Shown one piece after another: positions 8,925 to 17,965 of a stretch of 64,000 nt of DNA. The DNA lies in NCBI RefSeq assembly GCF_030819275.1, contig NZ_JAUTBL010000002.1:1428501-1492500 (forward strand). Reading direction: 5' to 3'. The stretch's first letter is position 1, and each line of letters starts with the position of its first letter. Below the pieces are notes generated by a model, which did not search any database, was not told the DNA's origin, and saw nothing but the letters and a program-made list of their open reading frames with translations. Position numbers and translations under genes: made by a program. Origin of the DNA: Agrobacterium larrymoorei. Its GTDB lineage: Bacteria; Pseudomonadota; Alphaproteobacteria; Rhizobiales; Rhizobiaceae.

Positions 8925-9371
8925 ATGGACGACATCTATAACAACCGTATCTTGGAATTTGCCGGCAACATTCCGCTCGCTGGCGTCCTGGCGGATGCCG
9001 ATGCGCAAGCGCAGAAGCATTCCAAGCTCTGCGGCTCCAAGGTCAAGGTCTACATCAAGATGGATGGCGATCGGGTGTCCGAGTTCTCCCATGAGGTGCG
9101 CGCCTGCGCCCTTGGGCAGGCGTCCTCCTCGATCATGGCGCATCATGTCGTTGGTGCGAGCCGATCCGAAATTCGTAAGGCACGCCAGGACATGATCGAT
9201 ATGCTGACGGCAGGCGGCGAGGGGCCAGAGGGGCGTTTCGAAGACATGCGGGTCTTGAGGCCCGTTAAGGATTACAAGGCTCGCCATGCCTCGACCATGC
9301 TGACCTTCGAGGCGGTCTGTGATTGTCTGGATCAGTTGGAGGCGAAGCAGCCTCTGTCCGAGGCGAGTTGA
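8925..9371 (+). CDS. Iron-sulfur cluster scaffold (IscU/NifU N-terminal family)
   Basis: A 148-aa cytoplasmic protein with the NifU-N/IscU fold pattern and three cysteines in the usual spacing: KLCGSKV near 37, RACALGQASSS near 61, and AVCDCLDQ near the C-terminus. It carries an extra loop compared with classical IscU, as in the alphaproteobacterial scaffold-like proteins that are separate from the suf operon. No iscS or hscA gene is nearby. Only four bases separate it from yidD. Confidence 0.88.
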   Translation: MDDIYNNRILEFAGNIPLAGVLADADAQAQKHSKLCGSKVKVYIKMDGDRVSEFSHEVRACALGQASSSIMAHHVVGASRSEIRKARQDMIDMLTAGGEGPEGRFEDMRVLRPVKDYKARHASTMLTFEAVCDCLDQLEAKQPLSEAS

Positions 9372-9375
9372 TCTC

Positions 9376-9741
9376 ATGTGCGGACAACCCGGTTGTCACG
9401 ATAAGCCGCACAAGCCTGCAAACCGCTCTCGTAATTGGGCCGGTCCATTTCGAAAGACGCCTGGCCGACTCTTCGGCATGGGCCTCATTCGCCTCTATCA
9501 GCTGACGCTCTCAGGCTTTCTTGGTAATGGCTGCCGTCATATTCCCACATGCTCCGAATATGGATATGAGGCCATTGGCCGCCACGGACTGTGGTCTGGT
9601 GGATGGCTGACCTTGTTCCGCGTCGCACGCTGCGGACCAGGCGGCACCAGTGGCTTCGACCCGGTTGCCGAGCGCCTTGGAGGGCGTCAATACTGGTTTA
9701 CGCCATGGCGCTATTGGTCGCGCAAGGCGTCTCAGAAATAG
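9376..9741 (+). CDS. yidD: Membrane protein insertion efficiency factor YidD
   Basis: A 121-aa basic protein matching the YidD family: LIRLYQLTLSGFLGNGCRH, PTCSEYGYEAIGRHG and GGWLTLFRVARCGP. The family assists YidC in inserting proteins into the inner membrane. The start is ATG at 9376, just after the scaffold gene stop, with GGCGAG upstream; a longer in-frame start at 9319 would overlap the scaffold gene by 50 bases and is less likely. The N-terminal 35 residues are longer than in many homologues. Confidence 0.92.
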   Translation: MCGQPGCHDKPHKPANRSRNWAGPFRKTPGRLFGMGLIRLYQLTLSGFLGNGCRHIPTCSEYGYEAIGRHGLWSGGWLTLFRVARCGPGGTSGFDPVAERLGGRQYWFTPWRYWSRKASQK

Positions 9742-9858
9742 CCGAAAGTCTTTACTCGACCTAATTTTCAGCCTATCAGGCTGTCGTTCGCGCCGATCCC
9801 ATCGTCGCATGTTTTGACCACCCGCATTCGTTGGCGGGACTGGACAGGAGAATTCAAA

Positions 9859-11868
9859 GTGTCAGACGCCCTTTCCCTTACATTTCCAGATGGCTCCGTT
9901 CGTCAGTACCCCGTGGGTACAACGGGACGTGATGTTGCCGAATCCATTTCCAAGTCGCTTGCAAAGAAAGCCGTCGCTATTGCGCTGGACGGTGAATTGC
10001 GCGACCTGTCCGATACGATTGCCACTGGTGCAATCGAGATCGTTACCCGCGACGACAAGCGTGCGCTTGAGCTCATCCGTCACGATGCCGCCCACGTCAT
10101 GGCCGAAGCTGTGCAAGAATTGTGGCCCGGCACCCAGGTGACCATCGGTCCTGTGATCGAAAACGGCTTCTATTACGACTTCGCCAAGAACGAGCCTTTC
10201 ACCCCCGACGATCTTCCGAAGATCGAAAAGAAGATGAAAGAGATCATCGGCCGGTCGAAGCCCTTTACGCGGGAAATCTGGTCGCGCGAGAAGGCCAAGC
10301 AAGTCTTTGCCGCCAAGGGCGAGAACTACAAGGTCGAGCTTGTCGATGCTATCCCTGAAGGTCAGGATCTCAAGATCTACTATCAGGGCGATTGGTTCGA
10401 CCTTTGCCGCGGCCCGCATATGGCCAATACGGGACAGATCGGTACGGCCTTCAAGCTGATGAAGGTTGCCGGTGCATACTGGCGTGGTGACAGCAATAAC
10501 CCCATGCTGACCCGCATCTACGGCACGGCTTGGGCCACGCAGGAACAACTGGATCAGTATCTGCACATCCTGGCGGAAGCCGAGAAGCGCGACCACCGCC
10601 GCCTTGGCCGCGAGATGGACCTTTTCCATTTCCAGGAGGAAGGTCCGGGCGTGGTGTTCTGGCACGGCAAGGGATGGCGCATGTTCCAGACCCTGACTGC
10701 CTATATGCGCCGCCATCTGGAAGGCACCTATCAGGAAGTGAACGCACCGCAGGTTCTGGATGCTTCGCTGTGGGAAACCTCCGGTCACTGGGGCTGGTAC
10801 CAGGAAAACATGTTTGCGGTGAAATCCGCCTATGCCTTCACCCATCCGGAGGACAAGGAAGCGGACAATCGCGTCTTCGCCCTGAAGCCGATGAACTGCC
10901 CCGGTCACGTTCAGATCTTCAAGCATGGGTTGAAGTCTTACCGAGAACTGCCTGTTCGACTTGCAGAGTTCGGTACTGTCCACCGCTATGAAGCGTCGGG
11001 TGCTCTGCACGGCTTGATGCGCGTTCGTGGCTTCACCCAGGATGACGCCCATGTCTTTTGCACCGAAGAGCAGATGGCAGCGGAATGCCTGCGCATCAAC
11101 GATCTGATCCTGTCGGTCTACAAGGATTTCGGCTTCGAAGAGATCGTCGTCAAGCTGTCCACGCGCCCTGAAAAGCGCGTCGGTTCCGACGATCTTTGGG
11201 ATCGCGCCGAAAGCGTGATGACCGAGGTCTTGAAGACCATCGAGGAACAATCCGGCGGACGCATCAAGACCGGCATTCTGCCGGGCGAGGGCGCCTTCTA
11301 CGGTCCGAAGTTCGAATATACGCTGAAGGATGCGATCGGCCGCGACTGGCAGTGCGGCACCACGCAGGTAGACTTCAACCTGCCGGAGCGGTTCGGCGCC
11401 TTCTATATCGACCAGGCGTCTGAAAAGCGTCAGCCGGTGATGATCCACCGCGCGATCTGTGGTTCGATGGAACGGTTCCTTGGCATCCTGATCGAGAACT
11501 TCGCTGGCCACATGCCGCTGTGGTTCGCGCCGCTTCAGGTTGTCGTCGCGACGATCACCTCGGATGCCGACGATTACGGTCGCGAAGTTGCCGAGGCGCT
11601 TCGTGAAGCCGGTCTGTCGGTGGAAACGGATTTCCGTAACGAGAAGATCAACTACAAGATCCGCGAGCATTCGGTCACGAAGGTTCCGGTCATCATCGTC
11701 TGCGGCAAAAAAGAGGCCGAAGAGCGGACGGTCAATATTCGCCGCCTCGGTTCGCAGGCTCAGACCTCGTTTGCTCTGGATGACGCGATTGCCAATCTCG
11801 TTGACGAGGCCACGCCGCCGGACGTCAAGCGCAAGCGCGCGGCAAAGGCGAAAGCCAAGGCTGCTTGA
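9859..11868 (+). CDS. thrS: Threonyl-tRNA synthetase
   Basis: Charges tRNA-Thr. The 669-aa protein has, in order, a TGS domain (about 1-65), an editing domain with [10 protein letters not shown], a class II catalytic core with [25 protein letters not shown] and QDDAH, and an anticodon-binding domain from about 560. The GTG at 9859 has a CAGGAG site eight bases upstream and gives the normal start [13 protein letters not shown]; an upstream TTG at 9814 would add 15 unrelated residues. A UUCG-type terminator follows the stop. Confidence 0.97.
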   Translation: MSDALSLTFPDGSVRQYPVGTTGRDVAESISKSLAKKAVAIALDGELRDLSDTIATGAIEIVTRDDKRALELIRHDAAHVMAEAVQELWPGTQVTIGPVIENGFYYDFAKNEPFTPDDLPKIEKKMKEIIGRSKPFTREIWSREKAKQVFAAKGENYKVELVDAIPEGQDLKIYYQGDWFDLCRGPHMANTGQIGTAFKLMKVAGAYWRGDSNNPMLTRIYGTAWATQEQLDQYLHILAEAEKRDHRRLGREMDLFHFQEEGPGVVFWHGKGWRMFQTLTAYMRRHLEGTYQEVNAPQVLDASLWETSGHWGWYQENMFAVKSAYAFTHPEDKEADNRVFALKPMNCPGHVQIFKHGLKSYRELPVRLAEFGTVHRYEASGALHGLMRVRGFTQDDAHVFCTEEQMAAECLRINDLILSVYKDFGFEEIVVKLSTRPEKRVGSDDLWDRAESVMTEVLKTIEEQSGGRIKTGILPGEGAFYGPKFEYTLKDAIGRDWQCGTTQVDFNLPERFGAFYIDQASEKRQPVMIHRAICGSMERFLGILIENFAGHMPLWFAPLQVVVATITSDADDYGREVAEALREAGLSVETDFRNEKINYKIREHSVTKVPVIIVCGKKEAEERTVNIRRLGSQAQTSFALDDAIANLVDEATPPDVKRKRAAKAKAKAA

Positions 11869-11876
11869 ATGCAAAG

Positions 11877-11902
11877 AAAACGGCGCCTTCGGGCGCCGTT
11901 TT
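11877..11902. terminator. thrS terminator with TTCG loop
   Basis: Perfect 11-bp stem AAAACGGCGCC, loop TTCG, GGCGCCGTTTT. It also forms on the minus strand and can stop the convergent gene at 11966-12946. Confidence 0.92.
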
Positions 11903-11965
11903 CACGAGATGATGCTGTGGATCAAGTTGGCGGACGAGCAAGGGTGCGGAAGCGCCGAAGCCGGG

Positions 11966-12946
11966 TTACTCGAAATCGCCCGTCGCGTCTTCCGGTGCCT
12001 GGTCCTTCATCAGAACTTCGACATCGGAATCCTGCCCCGCCTTCACCCTGAAATTGCGCTGGTAGACCTTGTCTTTGTTGCGAGCGATTGCTGTGTACTC
12101 ACCATCGGCCAGTACCATGGTGGAGAAGGCGCTGACGCTCTCATTCACCACGTCGCCGGCACCCGTCAGCACGGACCACGCCGTATCGGCGATGGCTTCG
12201 CCCCCATGCTCGGAGACGAGTTTCAGCGTGACCTGCGCGGCATGATGCTGGAGCGTCGCTTCCGTGAGCTTGCCTGCTTCGACCTGAATATCGGCGCGCA
12301 CGACCGCATTGACCGATCCGTATTCCGATACCACATGATAGGTCCCGGCATTGAGACGGACGATGGTATTCGGCTTTACATCGGTCATCACCAGCTTCCG
12401 CTCTCCGTTCTCGGAGGCTTCGGAAGAGTAGATGGAAAACTTCAATTGATTGGCGGAGATGTTCTTGTCGTTGCCGGCAACGGCATTGAGGACGAAGCCG
12501 CCAGCGTCGAGAATGAGAACCTGCTTGTCGATTTTGCCGTTTTCGGGAACGCTGAGCTTCTTGGTCACACCTGCGCGCCCGAAGGCGACGTTGACGAAAT
12601 ATTCTCCCGGCTCAAGATGAAACTCGGCTGAACCGCCTTCGGAACTCGCCAGCATCGGCAGCTTACCATCGGCGCCGGGAATAGGACTGAAGACGCGCCA
12701 GGCCAGTCCCTCCATCATCGGTTCGCCTTGCTGCGTCAGCTTCGCTTCCAGCACGACGTCACGCGATTTCACCGCTTCCGGCTCGCTGGGAGAAGGAACG
12801 GAAAACGCGTTCAGCTTCGGCATTTTCGGGGTGCCGCCAAGCTGCCTGAACTCCTTGAAGGCGTCCTGCGAGATGGCAATACCGGGTAGCGCGCCAGCCG
12901 AGGCGAGCGCGATGCAAAGACCTGCTCCGATTTTGGTGAACGTCAT
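11966..12946 (-). CDS. Secreted protein of unknown function, 326 aa
   Basis: It starts at ATG 12946 with a GAGAG site upstream. Residues 1 to about 24 form a signal peptide (basic FTKIGAG, then an Ala/Leu-rich core). The body is mostly beta-strand-like, with repeated blocks of the type GEYFVNVAFGRAGVTKK, AGTYHVVSEYGSVNA and DGEYTAIARNKDKVYQRN, which resemble carboxypeptidase-regulatory or Ig-like modules repeated about every 90-100 residues. It ends in an acidic tail. I do not recognise a named family. A periplasmic or surface role is an inference. Confidence 0.8.
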   Translation of the reverse strand: MTFTKIGAGLCIALASAGALPGIAISQDAFKEFRQLGGTPKMPKLNAFSVPSPSEPEAVKSRDVVLEAKLTQQGEPMMEGLAWRVFSPIPGADGKLPMLASSEGGSAEFHLEPGEYFVNVAFGRAGVTKKLSVPENGKIDKQVLILDAGGFVLNAVAGNDKNISANQLKFSIYSSEASENGERKLVMTDVKPNTIVRLNAGTYHVVSEYGSVNAVVRADIQVEAGKLTEATLQHHAAQVTLKLVSEHGGEAIADTAWSVLTGAGDVVNESVSAFSTMVLADGEYTAIARNKDKVYQRNFRVKAGQDSDVEVLMKDQAPEDATGDFE

Positions 12947-13054
12947 TTCTCTCGACCGGATTGACTTCTCGTTTTTGTGGGACCACTTCAATCCGAACCG
13001 CAAGGCTATTTCAAGGCCTGTCTTTAGATTGCATGCGAATGGAACGGTCCCACC

Positions 13055-13636
13055 ATGAAAACTGACATCAAGCTCATCGACTATCTGAACGTACGACGCT
13101 CGACACCCGCGCCACAATTGACGGAGCCAGGTCCCAGCAAGCAGGAGCTCGAAGAGATTCTTCGCCTGACGGTGCGCGTTCCAGACCATGGCAAGATTGC
13201 ACCTTGGCGGTTCATCGTGATCCGTGGCGAAGAACGGGTGAGATTGGGCGAAGCCGCACTGGCGCTCGCGCTGAAAAAGAACCCGGACTTGAGCGCAGAT
13301 TTCCAGGAAGTGGAACGGACCCGCTTTACCAGAGCGCCCGTCGTCATCGCCGTGGTCAGCAAGGCGGGACCGCATGTAAAGATCCCCGAATGGGAACAAG
13401 TCATGTCGGCAGGTGCCGTTTGCCTCAACCTGCTTCTGGCCTCGAATGCGCTTGGATATGCCGCCAATTGGCTGACCGAATGGGTGTCCTACGATCCAGA
13501 ATTCTTGGCAGAAATGGGTGTGAAGGACGCAGAAAAAGTCGCGGGACTTATCTATATCGGGTCGACGACGTTTCCGCCTGTCGAGCGTCCGCGCCCGGAA
13601 CTGACTGACGTTGTGACCTGGGTTGGTGAAGCGTGA
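13055..13636 (+). CDS. Nitroreductase family flavoprotein
   Basis: A 193-aa single-domain protein of the FMN-dependent nitroreductase family, closest in pattern to YdjA-type proteins: RRSTPAPQL near 14-22, [19 protein letters not shown] near 40-58, and GLIYIGS near the end. The substrate is unknown. It is divergent from the secreted protein and overlaps the next gene by one base in a TGATG arrangement, so the pair should be translated together. Confidence 0.92.
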   Translation: MKTDIKLIDYLNVRRSTPAPQLTEPGPSKQELEEILRLTVRVPDHGKIAPWRFIVIRGEERVRLGEAALALALKKNPDLSADFQEVERTRFTRAPVVIAVVSKAGPHVKIPEWEQVMSAGAVCLNLLLASNALGYAANWLTEWVSYDPEFLAEMGVKDAEKVAGLIYIGSTTFPPVERPRPELTDVVTWVGEA

Positions 13637-14241
13637 TGTTCTATACGACTGACACAAACCAGCATGGCATGGCGCATGATCCCTTCAAGGCGATCGTTGC
13701 GCCGCGACCCATCGGCTGGATCGGCTCCAAGGGAAGCGACGGAACGCTGAATCTTTCTCCCTATTCCTTTTTCAACGCCATAGCGGACAAGCCGAAGCTG
13801 GTGTTGTTCTCCTCAAGCGGACAGAAGGACAGCCTGCGCAATGTGCGGGAAACCGGTGTCTTTACCGCCAGTCTCGTGAGTCGTCATCTCGTGGATCGAA
13901 TGAATGCCTCGTCGGCACCTGTCGATTATGCGGTCAACGAGTTCGAGCTGGCTGGTTTGACCGCACGTGCGGGGGAAGTGGTTGATGCGCCCTATGTGGC
14001 GGAAGCGCTCGCCGCGCTAGAATGCCGCGTCACGCAGATCGTGCAACCACAGGATATCGAAGGCGAGGCGGCCGACTCCTGGGTCGTCTTCGGGCAGGTG
14101 ATGGGCATTCATATCGATGAATCGATCATCCGTGATGGTCGCATTGATATGGGACTTGCGCGGCCGGTGGCCCGGATGGGCTATATGGATTACGCAGACG
14201 GTGGCGCCGATGTCTTCCAACTGGCGCGCCCGAAGGCCTGA
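13636..14241 (+). CDS. Flavin reductase-like (FMN-binding) protein
   Basis: A 201-aa protein of the flavin reductase-like/flavoredoxin family. Signatures are DPFKAIVAPRPIGWIGSKG, LSPYSFFNAIADKPK and KDSLRNVRETGVFTA. The start is ATG at 13636, overlapping the stop of the nitroreductase; GTG one codon earlier is also possible. The overlap suggests that the two flavoproteins act together. The biochemical substrate is not evident. Confidence 0.9.
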   Translation: MFYTTDTNQHGMAHDPFKAIVAPRPIGWIGSKGSDGTLNLSPYSFFNAIADKPKLVLFSSSGQKDSLRNVRETGVFTASLVSRHLVDRMNASSAPVDYAVNEFELAGLTARAGEVVDAPYVAEALAALECRVTQIVQPQDIEGEAADSWVVFGQVMGIHIDESIIRDGRIDMGLARPVARMGYMDYADGGADVFQLARPKA

Positions 14242-14391
14242 CAGCCTCCACTTACGCCATGGTTAAGAAGCATGGTGAACCAATCGTAAACCTTTTCCCC
14301 CTAGGTTTCACCCATGGAGGGTGATCGCCGGTTCGGTAACGAGTCGCGATAACCTCCGCGGGGTCGTAAGAAACATTTCTTGGGGTGCGAT

Positions 14392-15528
14392 GTGGTCGTA
14401 GAGGCATTTCTCAGCTGGACGGATAAGGCGCGTGCTGGTGATAGAGCTAAGGCTGCGAAGGCCCTGGGCACGGCCTATGTGACGTCGGCTTTGCCGAAAG
14501 ACAAACAGGCAGGCGCCTATATGGCCATGTCCTACCTTCTGGACGATCCATCGCCCAAAGTCCGCCAGGCGCTTGCAGACGCGCTGTCCTGCTCTGAAGA
14601 TGCTCCTCGCCCCATCATTATCGCACTGGCTGAAGACCAGGCTGAGATTGCCTGTCAGGTGATCATCAATTCGCCCGTGCTTCGGGAATCGGATCTAGTC
14701 GATCTGATTGGCCGAGGATCCTCTACCACCCGGGCTATGATTGCCGCGCGTGCTGATCTGAGCGCAGGCGTTTGCGCTGCCATGGCGGAAATCGGCGGCG
14801 AATGCGAAGTCATGATCATGCTGGAGAATCTTTCGGCGCAGATCACGCCCTTCACGCTGCGGCGAGTCTCGGAGCGTTTTGGAGAAGAGCCGGAACTCCG
14901 CAGTCTACTCTTGGACCGTGATGATCTTCCAGCCGATGTACGCCATACCCTCGTCCTTCTGGTCGGGGAGGCGCTGGCTTCTGCCGGAATTGTCGGTCAG
15001 GTCATCACCGCGGCGCGCGCCCGCCAGATCGTTCAGGATGCATCAGAGGCCGCGGTAACGCTGATTGCTGGCGAAGCGTCCGGTCAGGAAAGATCATATC
15101 TCGTCGAGCACCTGCGCCGCCACAGCCAGTTGACGCCTGCCTTCCTTCTGCAGCTTCTTTGCACGGGTAAGCTCGACTTCTTCTCTGAGGCCATGTCCAA
15201 CCTCTCCGGGCTTGAGGAGCGACGGGTCCGCTCGATCCTCGCAACAGGCAGAAACCATGCGGTCAAGGCGCTCTATCAGTCGAGTGGTCTTTCAGGAAGC
15301 GCCCTCGAGGTCTTCATCGAGGCGACTCGTCTGTGGCGCCAGGCAGCGGAAATGCCGTATGGCGGAGCGATCCAGCAGGTTGCGGAAAGGCTCCTCGGTA
15401 CGTTCTCGAACGCAGAGAGCGACGCTAACGTCTACGAAATGATGTCGATGATTGAAAAGCTTCTCATCGTCGATCAACGTCAGAGAGCGCGGTCCTTCGC
15501 CGAGGAACTGATCGCCGAGGCCGCTTGA
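14392..15528 (+). CDS. DUF2336 family protein
   Basis: About 378 aa from GTG at 14392, which has GGGG six to nine bases upstream; TTG at 14380 is the alternative start. It is almost all helical, with HEAT-like repeats such as LLDDPSPKVRQALADALS near residue 50 and a long Ala/Leu-rich body, typical of DUF2336. Members occur in alphaproteobacteria, and their role is poorly known. No signal peptide or membrane segment is seen. Confidence 0.85.
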   Translation: MVVEAFLSWTDKARAGDRAKAAKALGTAYVTSALPKDKQAGAYMAMSYLLDDPSPKVRQALADALSCSEDAPRPIIIALAEDQAEIACQVIINSPVLRESDLVDLIGRGSSTTRAMIAARADLSAGVCAAMAEIGGECEVMIMLENLSAQITPFTLRRVSERFGEEPELRSLLLDRDDLPADVRHTLVLLVGEALASAGIVGQVITAARARQIVQDASEAAVTLIAGEASGQERSYLVEHLRRHSQLTPAFLLQLLCTGKLDFFSEAMSNLSGLEERRVRSILATGRNHAVKALYQSSGLSGSALEVFIEATRLWRQAAEMPYGGAIQQVAERLLGTFSNAESDANVYEMMSMIEKLLIVDQRQRARSFAEELIAEAA

Positions 15529-15578
15529 TCGTTACATCGGGCATCTACGCGCTCAGGTCACTGGTTGCATGGAAAGCC

Positions 15579-15977
15579 CTACTTGGACAGGCGTCTCGCA
15601 ATCCAGGAATAGCTGTCTTCGACCATACGTACGGGTTTGCCCAGAACCTCCTTCACGCCTTCCGTCGAGGGGAGGATTTTTCGCACGCGGCCAATCGCTC
15701 GCTGCGCGAGGTTCTGTTCCTCTTGCGCTTCGATTTCTGGCGTTTGCTTTGGAGCGTCCTGCCCGGTCGCCGCCTGTTCGACAGGGGCGTCGGGAATCTG
15801 GCACACGGCAACGACGACCGGATAGGAGACATTGGTGAATTGGCCAAGCTGCTTTTCCGACTCGGCGTCGCAGAGTTCGATGCTCGTCCACCGCTGCTGC
15901 ATTGTGGCGATGTATCGGCAGTCGGACGCCGTATCATCGCAGCCGAGGATTGTCATCAAGACGAGGGCGGTTCGCAT
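15579..15977 (-). CDS. Small secreted or lipoprotein-like protein, 132 aa
   Basis: The N-terminus is short and hydrophobic (RTALVLMTILGC) and could be a compressed lipobox with Cys13. Two further cysteine pairs (C19, C36, C59 region) suggest a disulfide-bonded periplasmic domain. A Gln/Glu-rich linker follows at about 70-90 and a basic helix at the C-terminus. The family is not recognised. It lies between DUF2336 and the acetyltransferase on the opposite strand. Its coding direction is chosen because the complementary frames lack any pattern. Confidence 0.65.
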   Translation of the reverse strand: MRTALVLMTILGCDDTASDCRYIATMQQRWTSIELCDAESEKQLGQFTNVSYPVVVAVCQIPDAPVEQAATGQDAPKQTPEIEAQEEQNLAQRAIGRVRKILPSTEGVKEVLGKPVRMVEDSYSWIARRLSK

Positions 15978-16077
15978 TTCACTTTTCTCCGGACGGAAGA
16001 TCTGTTTACTGACCTTGTCATTCAGTATGATTGCAGTCTTATTGCGGCTAAAGCCGTCTTATGAAAATGGAAATAGC

Positions 16078-16533
16078 ATGCCAGTAGAAATCAATCAGGA
16101 ATCGCCACGCCAGCCTGAAATCGCCCGCCTCATGGATCTGTCGAACGCTTATATGGCCTCGCTTTATCCAGCCGAGAGCAACCATCTTGTCGATCTCGAT
16201 GCGCTTGAAAAGCCCAATGTCTCGTTCCTGGTCGCGCGAAATGACGGCGCAATTGTCGGCTGTTGTGCACTGGTAGAAGCTGGAGACGGCACCGCGGAGA
16301 TCAAGCGAATGTTTGTCGATCCTGAGGCGCGGGGCCTGCAAATCGGCAAACGCATGATGACAACGCTGATTGAGCGCGCGCAGGACCTAAACCTTACAGC
16401 AATTCGTCTGGAAACAGGCATCAGCCAGCCTGAGGCCATCAGCCTTTACCGTAAAGCCGGTTTTGTCGAGATCGAGCCATTCCCGCCCTATAAGCCCGAT
16501 CCGCTCAGCATGTTCATGGAACTGCGTCTCTAA
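16078..16533 (+). CDS. GNAT family N-acetyltransferase
   Basis: A 151-aa protein with the GNAT fold: beta-strand ..GCCALVEAGDGTAEIKRM.., the acetyl-CoA pyrophosphate loop RGLQIGKRM (Q/RxxGxG/A type) near 87-95, and a conserved GISQPEAISLYRKAGF near 119-134. The acceptor substrate is unknown. The ATG at 16078 has GGA about nine bases upstream. Its TAA overlaps the TAG of the convergent AI-2E family gene. Confidence 0.92.
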   Translation: MPVEINQESPRQPEIARLMDLSNAYMASLYPAESNHLVDLDALEKPNVSFLVARNDGAIVGCCALVEAGDGTAEIKRMFVDPEARGLQIGKRMMTTLIERAQDLNLTAIRLETGISQPEAISLYRKAGFVEIEPFPPYKPDPLSMFMELRL

Positions 16534-17744
16534 ACCGAGCTTACGGTCTTTCGAGGTCTCGGAGGTTCCTCTACGAGCTCGATCTCTTCTTCATGAAGCT
16601 CCTGGACGATAACGGGTTCGCCTGCCGATATCTCGGCTTCGCGAACCCACTCGCGCCATACGGCAACCAAAAGCGCCATCAGTACCGGGCCGATGAATAG
16701 GCCGAGAAAGCCCATCGTTTTGACACCGCCGACGAGACCGAAAAAGGTCGGCAGGAAAGGGAGCTTGATAGGGCCGCCGACCAGGCGCGGGCGGATCGTC
16801 TTGTCAACGATGAACAGTTCCACCGATCCCCAGATGAAGAGCGCGATACCGGCGGCAGGAGAGCCGCTTGCAAGCAGATAGATCGACACGAGCGTGAAGG
16901 AGAGCGGCGCACCTCCGGGTATCAACGCCATTACGCCTGTCAGAACGCCAAGCGTCACCGGGGAGGGGACGCCTGCAATCCAGTAGGCGATACCAAGAAT
17001 AATGCCTTCGCCGATGGCAATCAGGGTCATGCCTGTGACCGTGGAGCTGATTGTTGCGGGGACCACTCGCGAGATACGCTCCCAGCGGTTGGGCAGGATC
17101 CGTTCACCGACGAGGTCAACCTGGCGGGCAAAGCCCACACCGTTGCGATAAACGAAGAATAGAGCGATCAGCATGAAGAGGAGCGTCAGGACGAGGTGGA
17201 ATGCACCATTACCCGCCGCCACGATGGCGCGATAGATATTGCCGATGTTGGCGCCGCTGACGAGCTGGATGACTTCACCGATGGCGCCCGGTGTGCCGAC
17301 GTAACGGGTCCATTGTTCGCTGAACCAGACGCCGACACCGGGAAGTGCTGCTATCCATTCCGGAACGGGCGCACCCGTCTTATTGACCTCCACAGCCCAG
17401 CCGAACCATTCGCGTATTTCACCGGCAGTGTAGGAGGCCGCAATCACGATCGGGACGATCAGGAACGCGATGATCAACAAGATCGCAATGGTCGCGCCGA
17501 CTGTGTTGTTGCCGCCCACGCGGTCCAGCAGTCGCCGATAGATGGGCCAGCTGGCAAAGCCGATAACGAGAGCGGCCAGCACGGGAACAAGAAAGCCGTA
17601 AAAGAAGTAGATACCGGCTGCGACAATCAAAAGCAAAAGCCAGCGGGCAGCGGAGATGGAGGGGACCAATGCGATGCGGGCATGGGTCGCAGCACCCAGC
17701 CACCGGGTTTCTCCATCCGCATGATGATTGTCGGCTTTATTCAC
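16530..17744 (-). CDS. AI-2E family transporter (PerM/TqsA-like)
   Basis: A 404-aa membrane protein with about eight hydrophobic segments between residues 30 and 370. Family motifs are visible: IGFASWPIYRRL near 62, and near the end the conserved stretch PRLVGGPIKLPFLPTFFG followed by GLFIGPVLMALLVAVWREW. The family exports small molecules; AI-2 is the known substrate only for some members, so the cargo here is unassigned. It begins with GTG and a cytosolic tail and ends with an acidic cytosolic tail rich in Glu. Confidence 0.92.
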   Translation of the reverse strand: MNKADNHHADGETRWLGAATHARIALVPSISAARWLLLLIVAAGIYFFYGFLVPVLAALVIGFASWPIYRRLLDRVGGNNTVGATIAILLIIAFLIVPIVIAASYTAGEIREWFGWAVEVNKTGAPVPEWIAALPGVGVWFSEQWTRYVGTPGAIGEVIQLVSGANIGNIYRAIVAAGNGAFHLVLTLLFMLIALFFVYRNGVGFARQVDLVGERILPNRWERISRVVPATISSTVTGMTLIAIGEGIILGIAYWIAGVPSPVTLGVLTGVMALIPGGAPLSFTLVSIYLLASGSPAAGIALFIWGSVELFIVDKTIRPRLVGGPIKLPFLPTFFGLVGGVKTMGFLGLFIGPVLMALLVAVWREWVREAEISAGEPVIVQELHEEEIELVEEPPRPRKTVSSV

Positions 17745-17965
17745 TCTAGTCTCTTTCGCATTCCCGGGCAGCGGGTCACACTGTCACAGGTGAGATGTGG
17801 GGCGCAATCTATTCCCCCGTTATTTCGCTTTTATGTTGTCGCAAAACATATTGGACGAATTTGGTAAAAATTGAGCAACGTGCTTGGACTTCTGACATGA
17901 ATGTGAGAATGAACAAGCGCTTTTACAACCTCTGAGGTTTCCTGCTCCGTTCTGGGCCAATCATC

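Noticed and set aside
9862..11874. 670-codon open frame antisense to thrS
   Set aside because: A shadow of a GC-biased gene; its translation is Arg/His/Asp-rich without motifs, while thrS has all class II synthetase motifs.
16530..16533. Overlapping stop codons of the GNAT and AI-2E family genes
   Set aside because: A 4-base convergent overlap is common in compact genomes and suggests nothing special.
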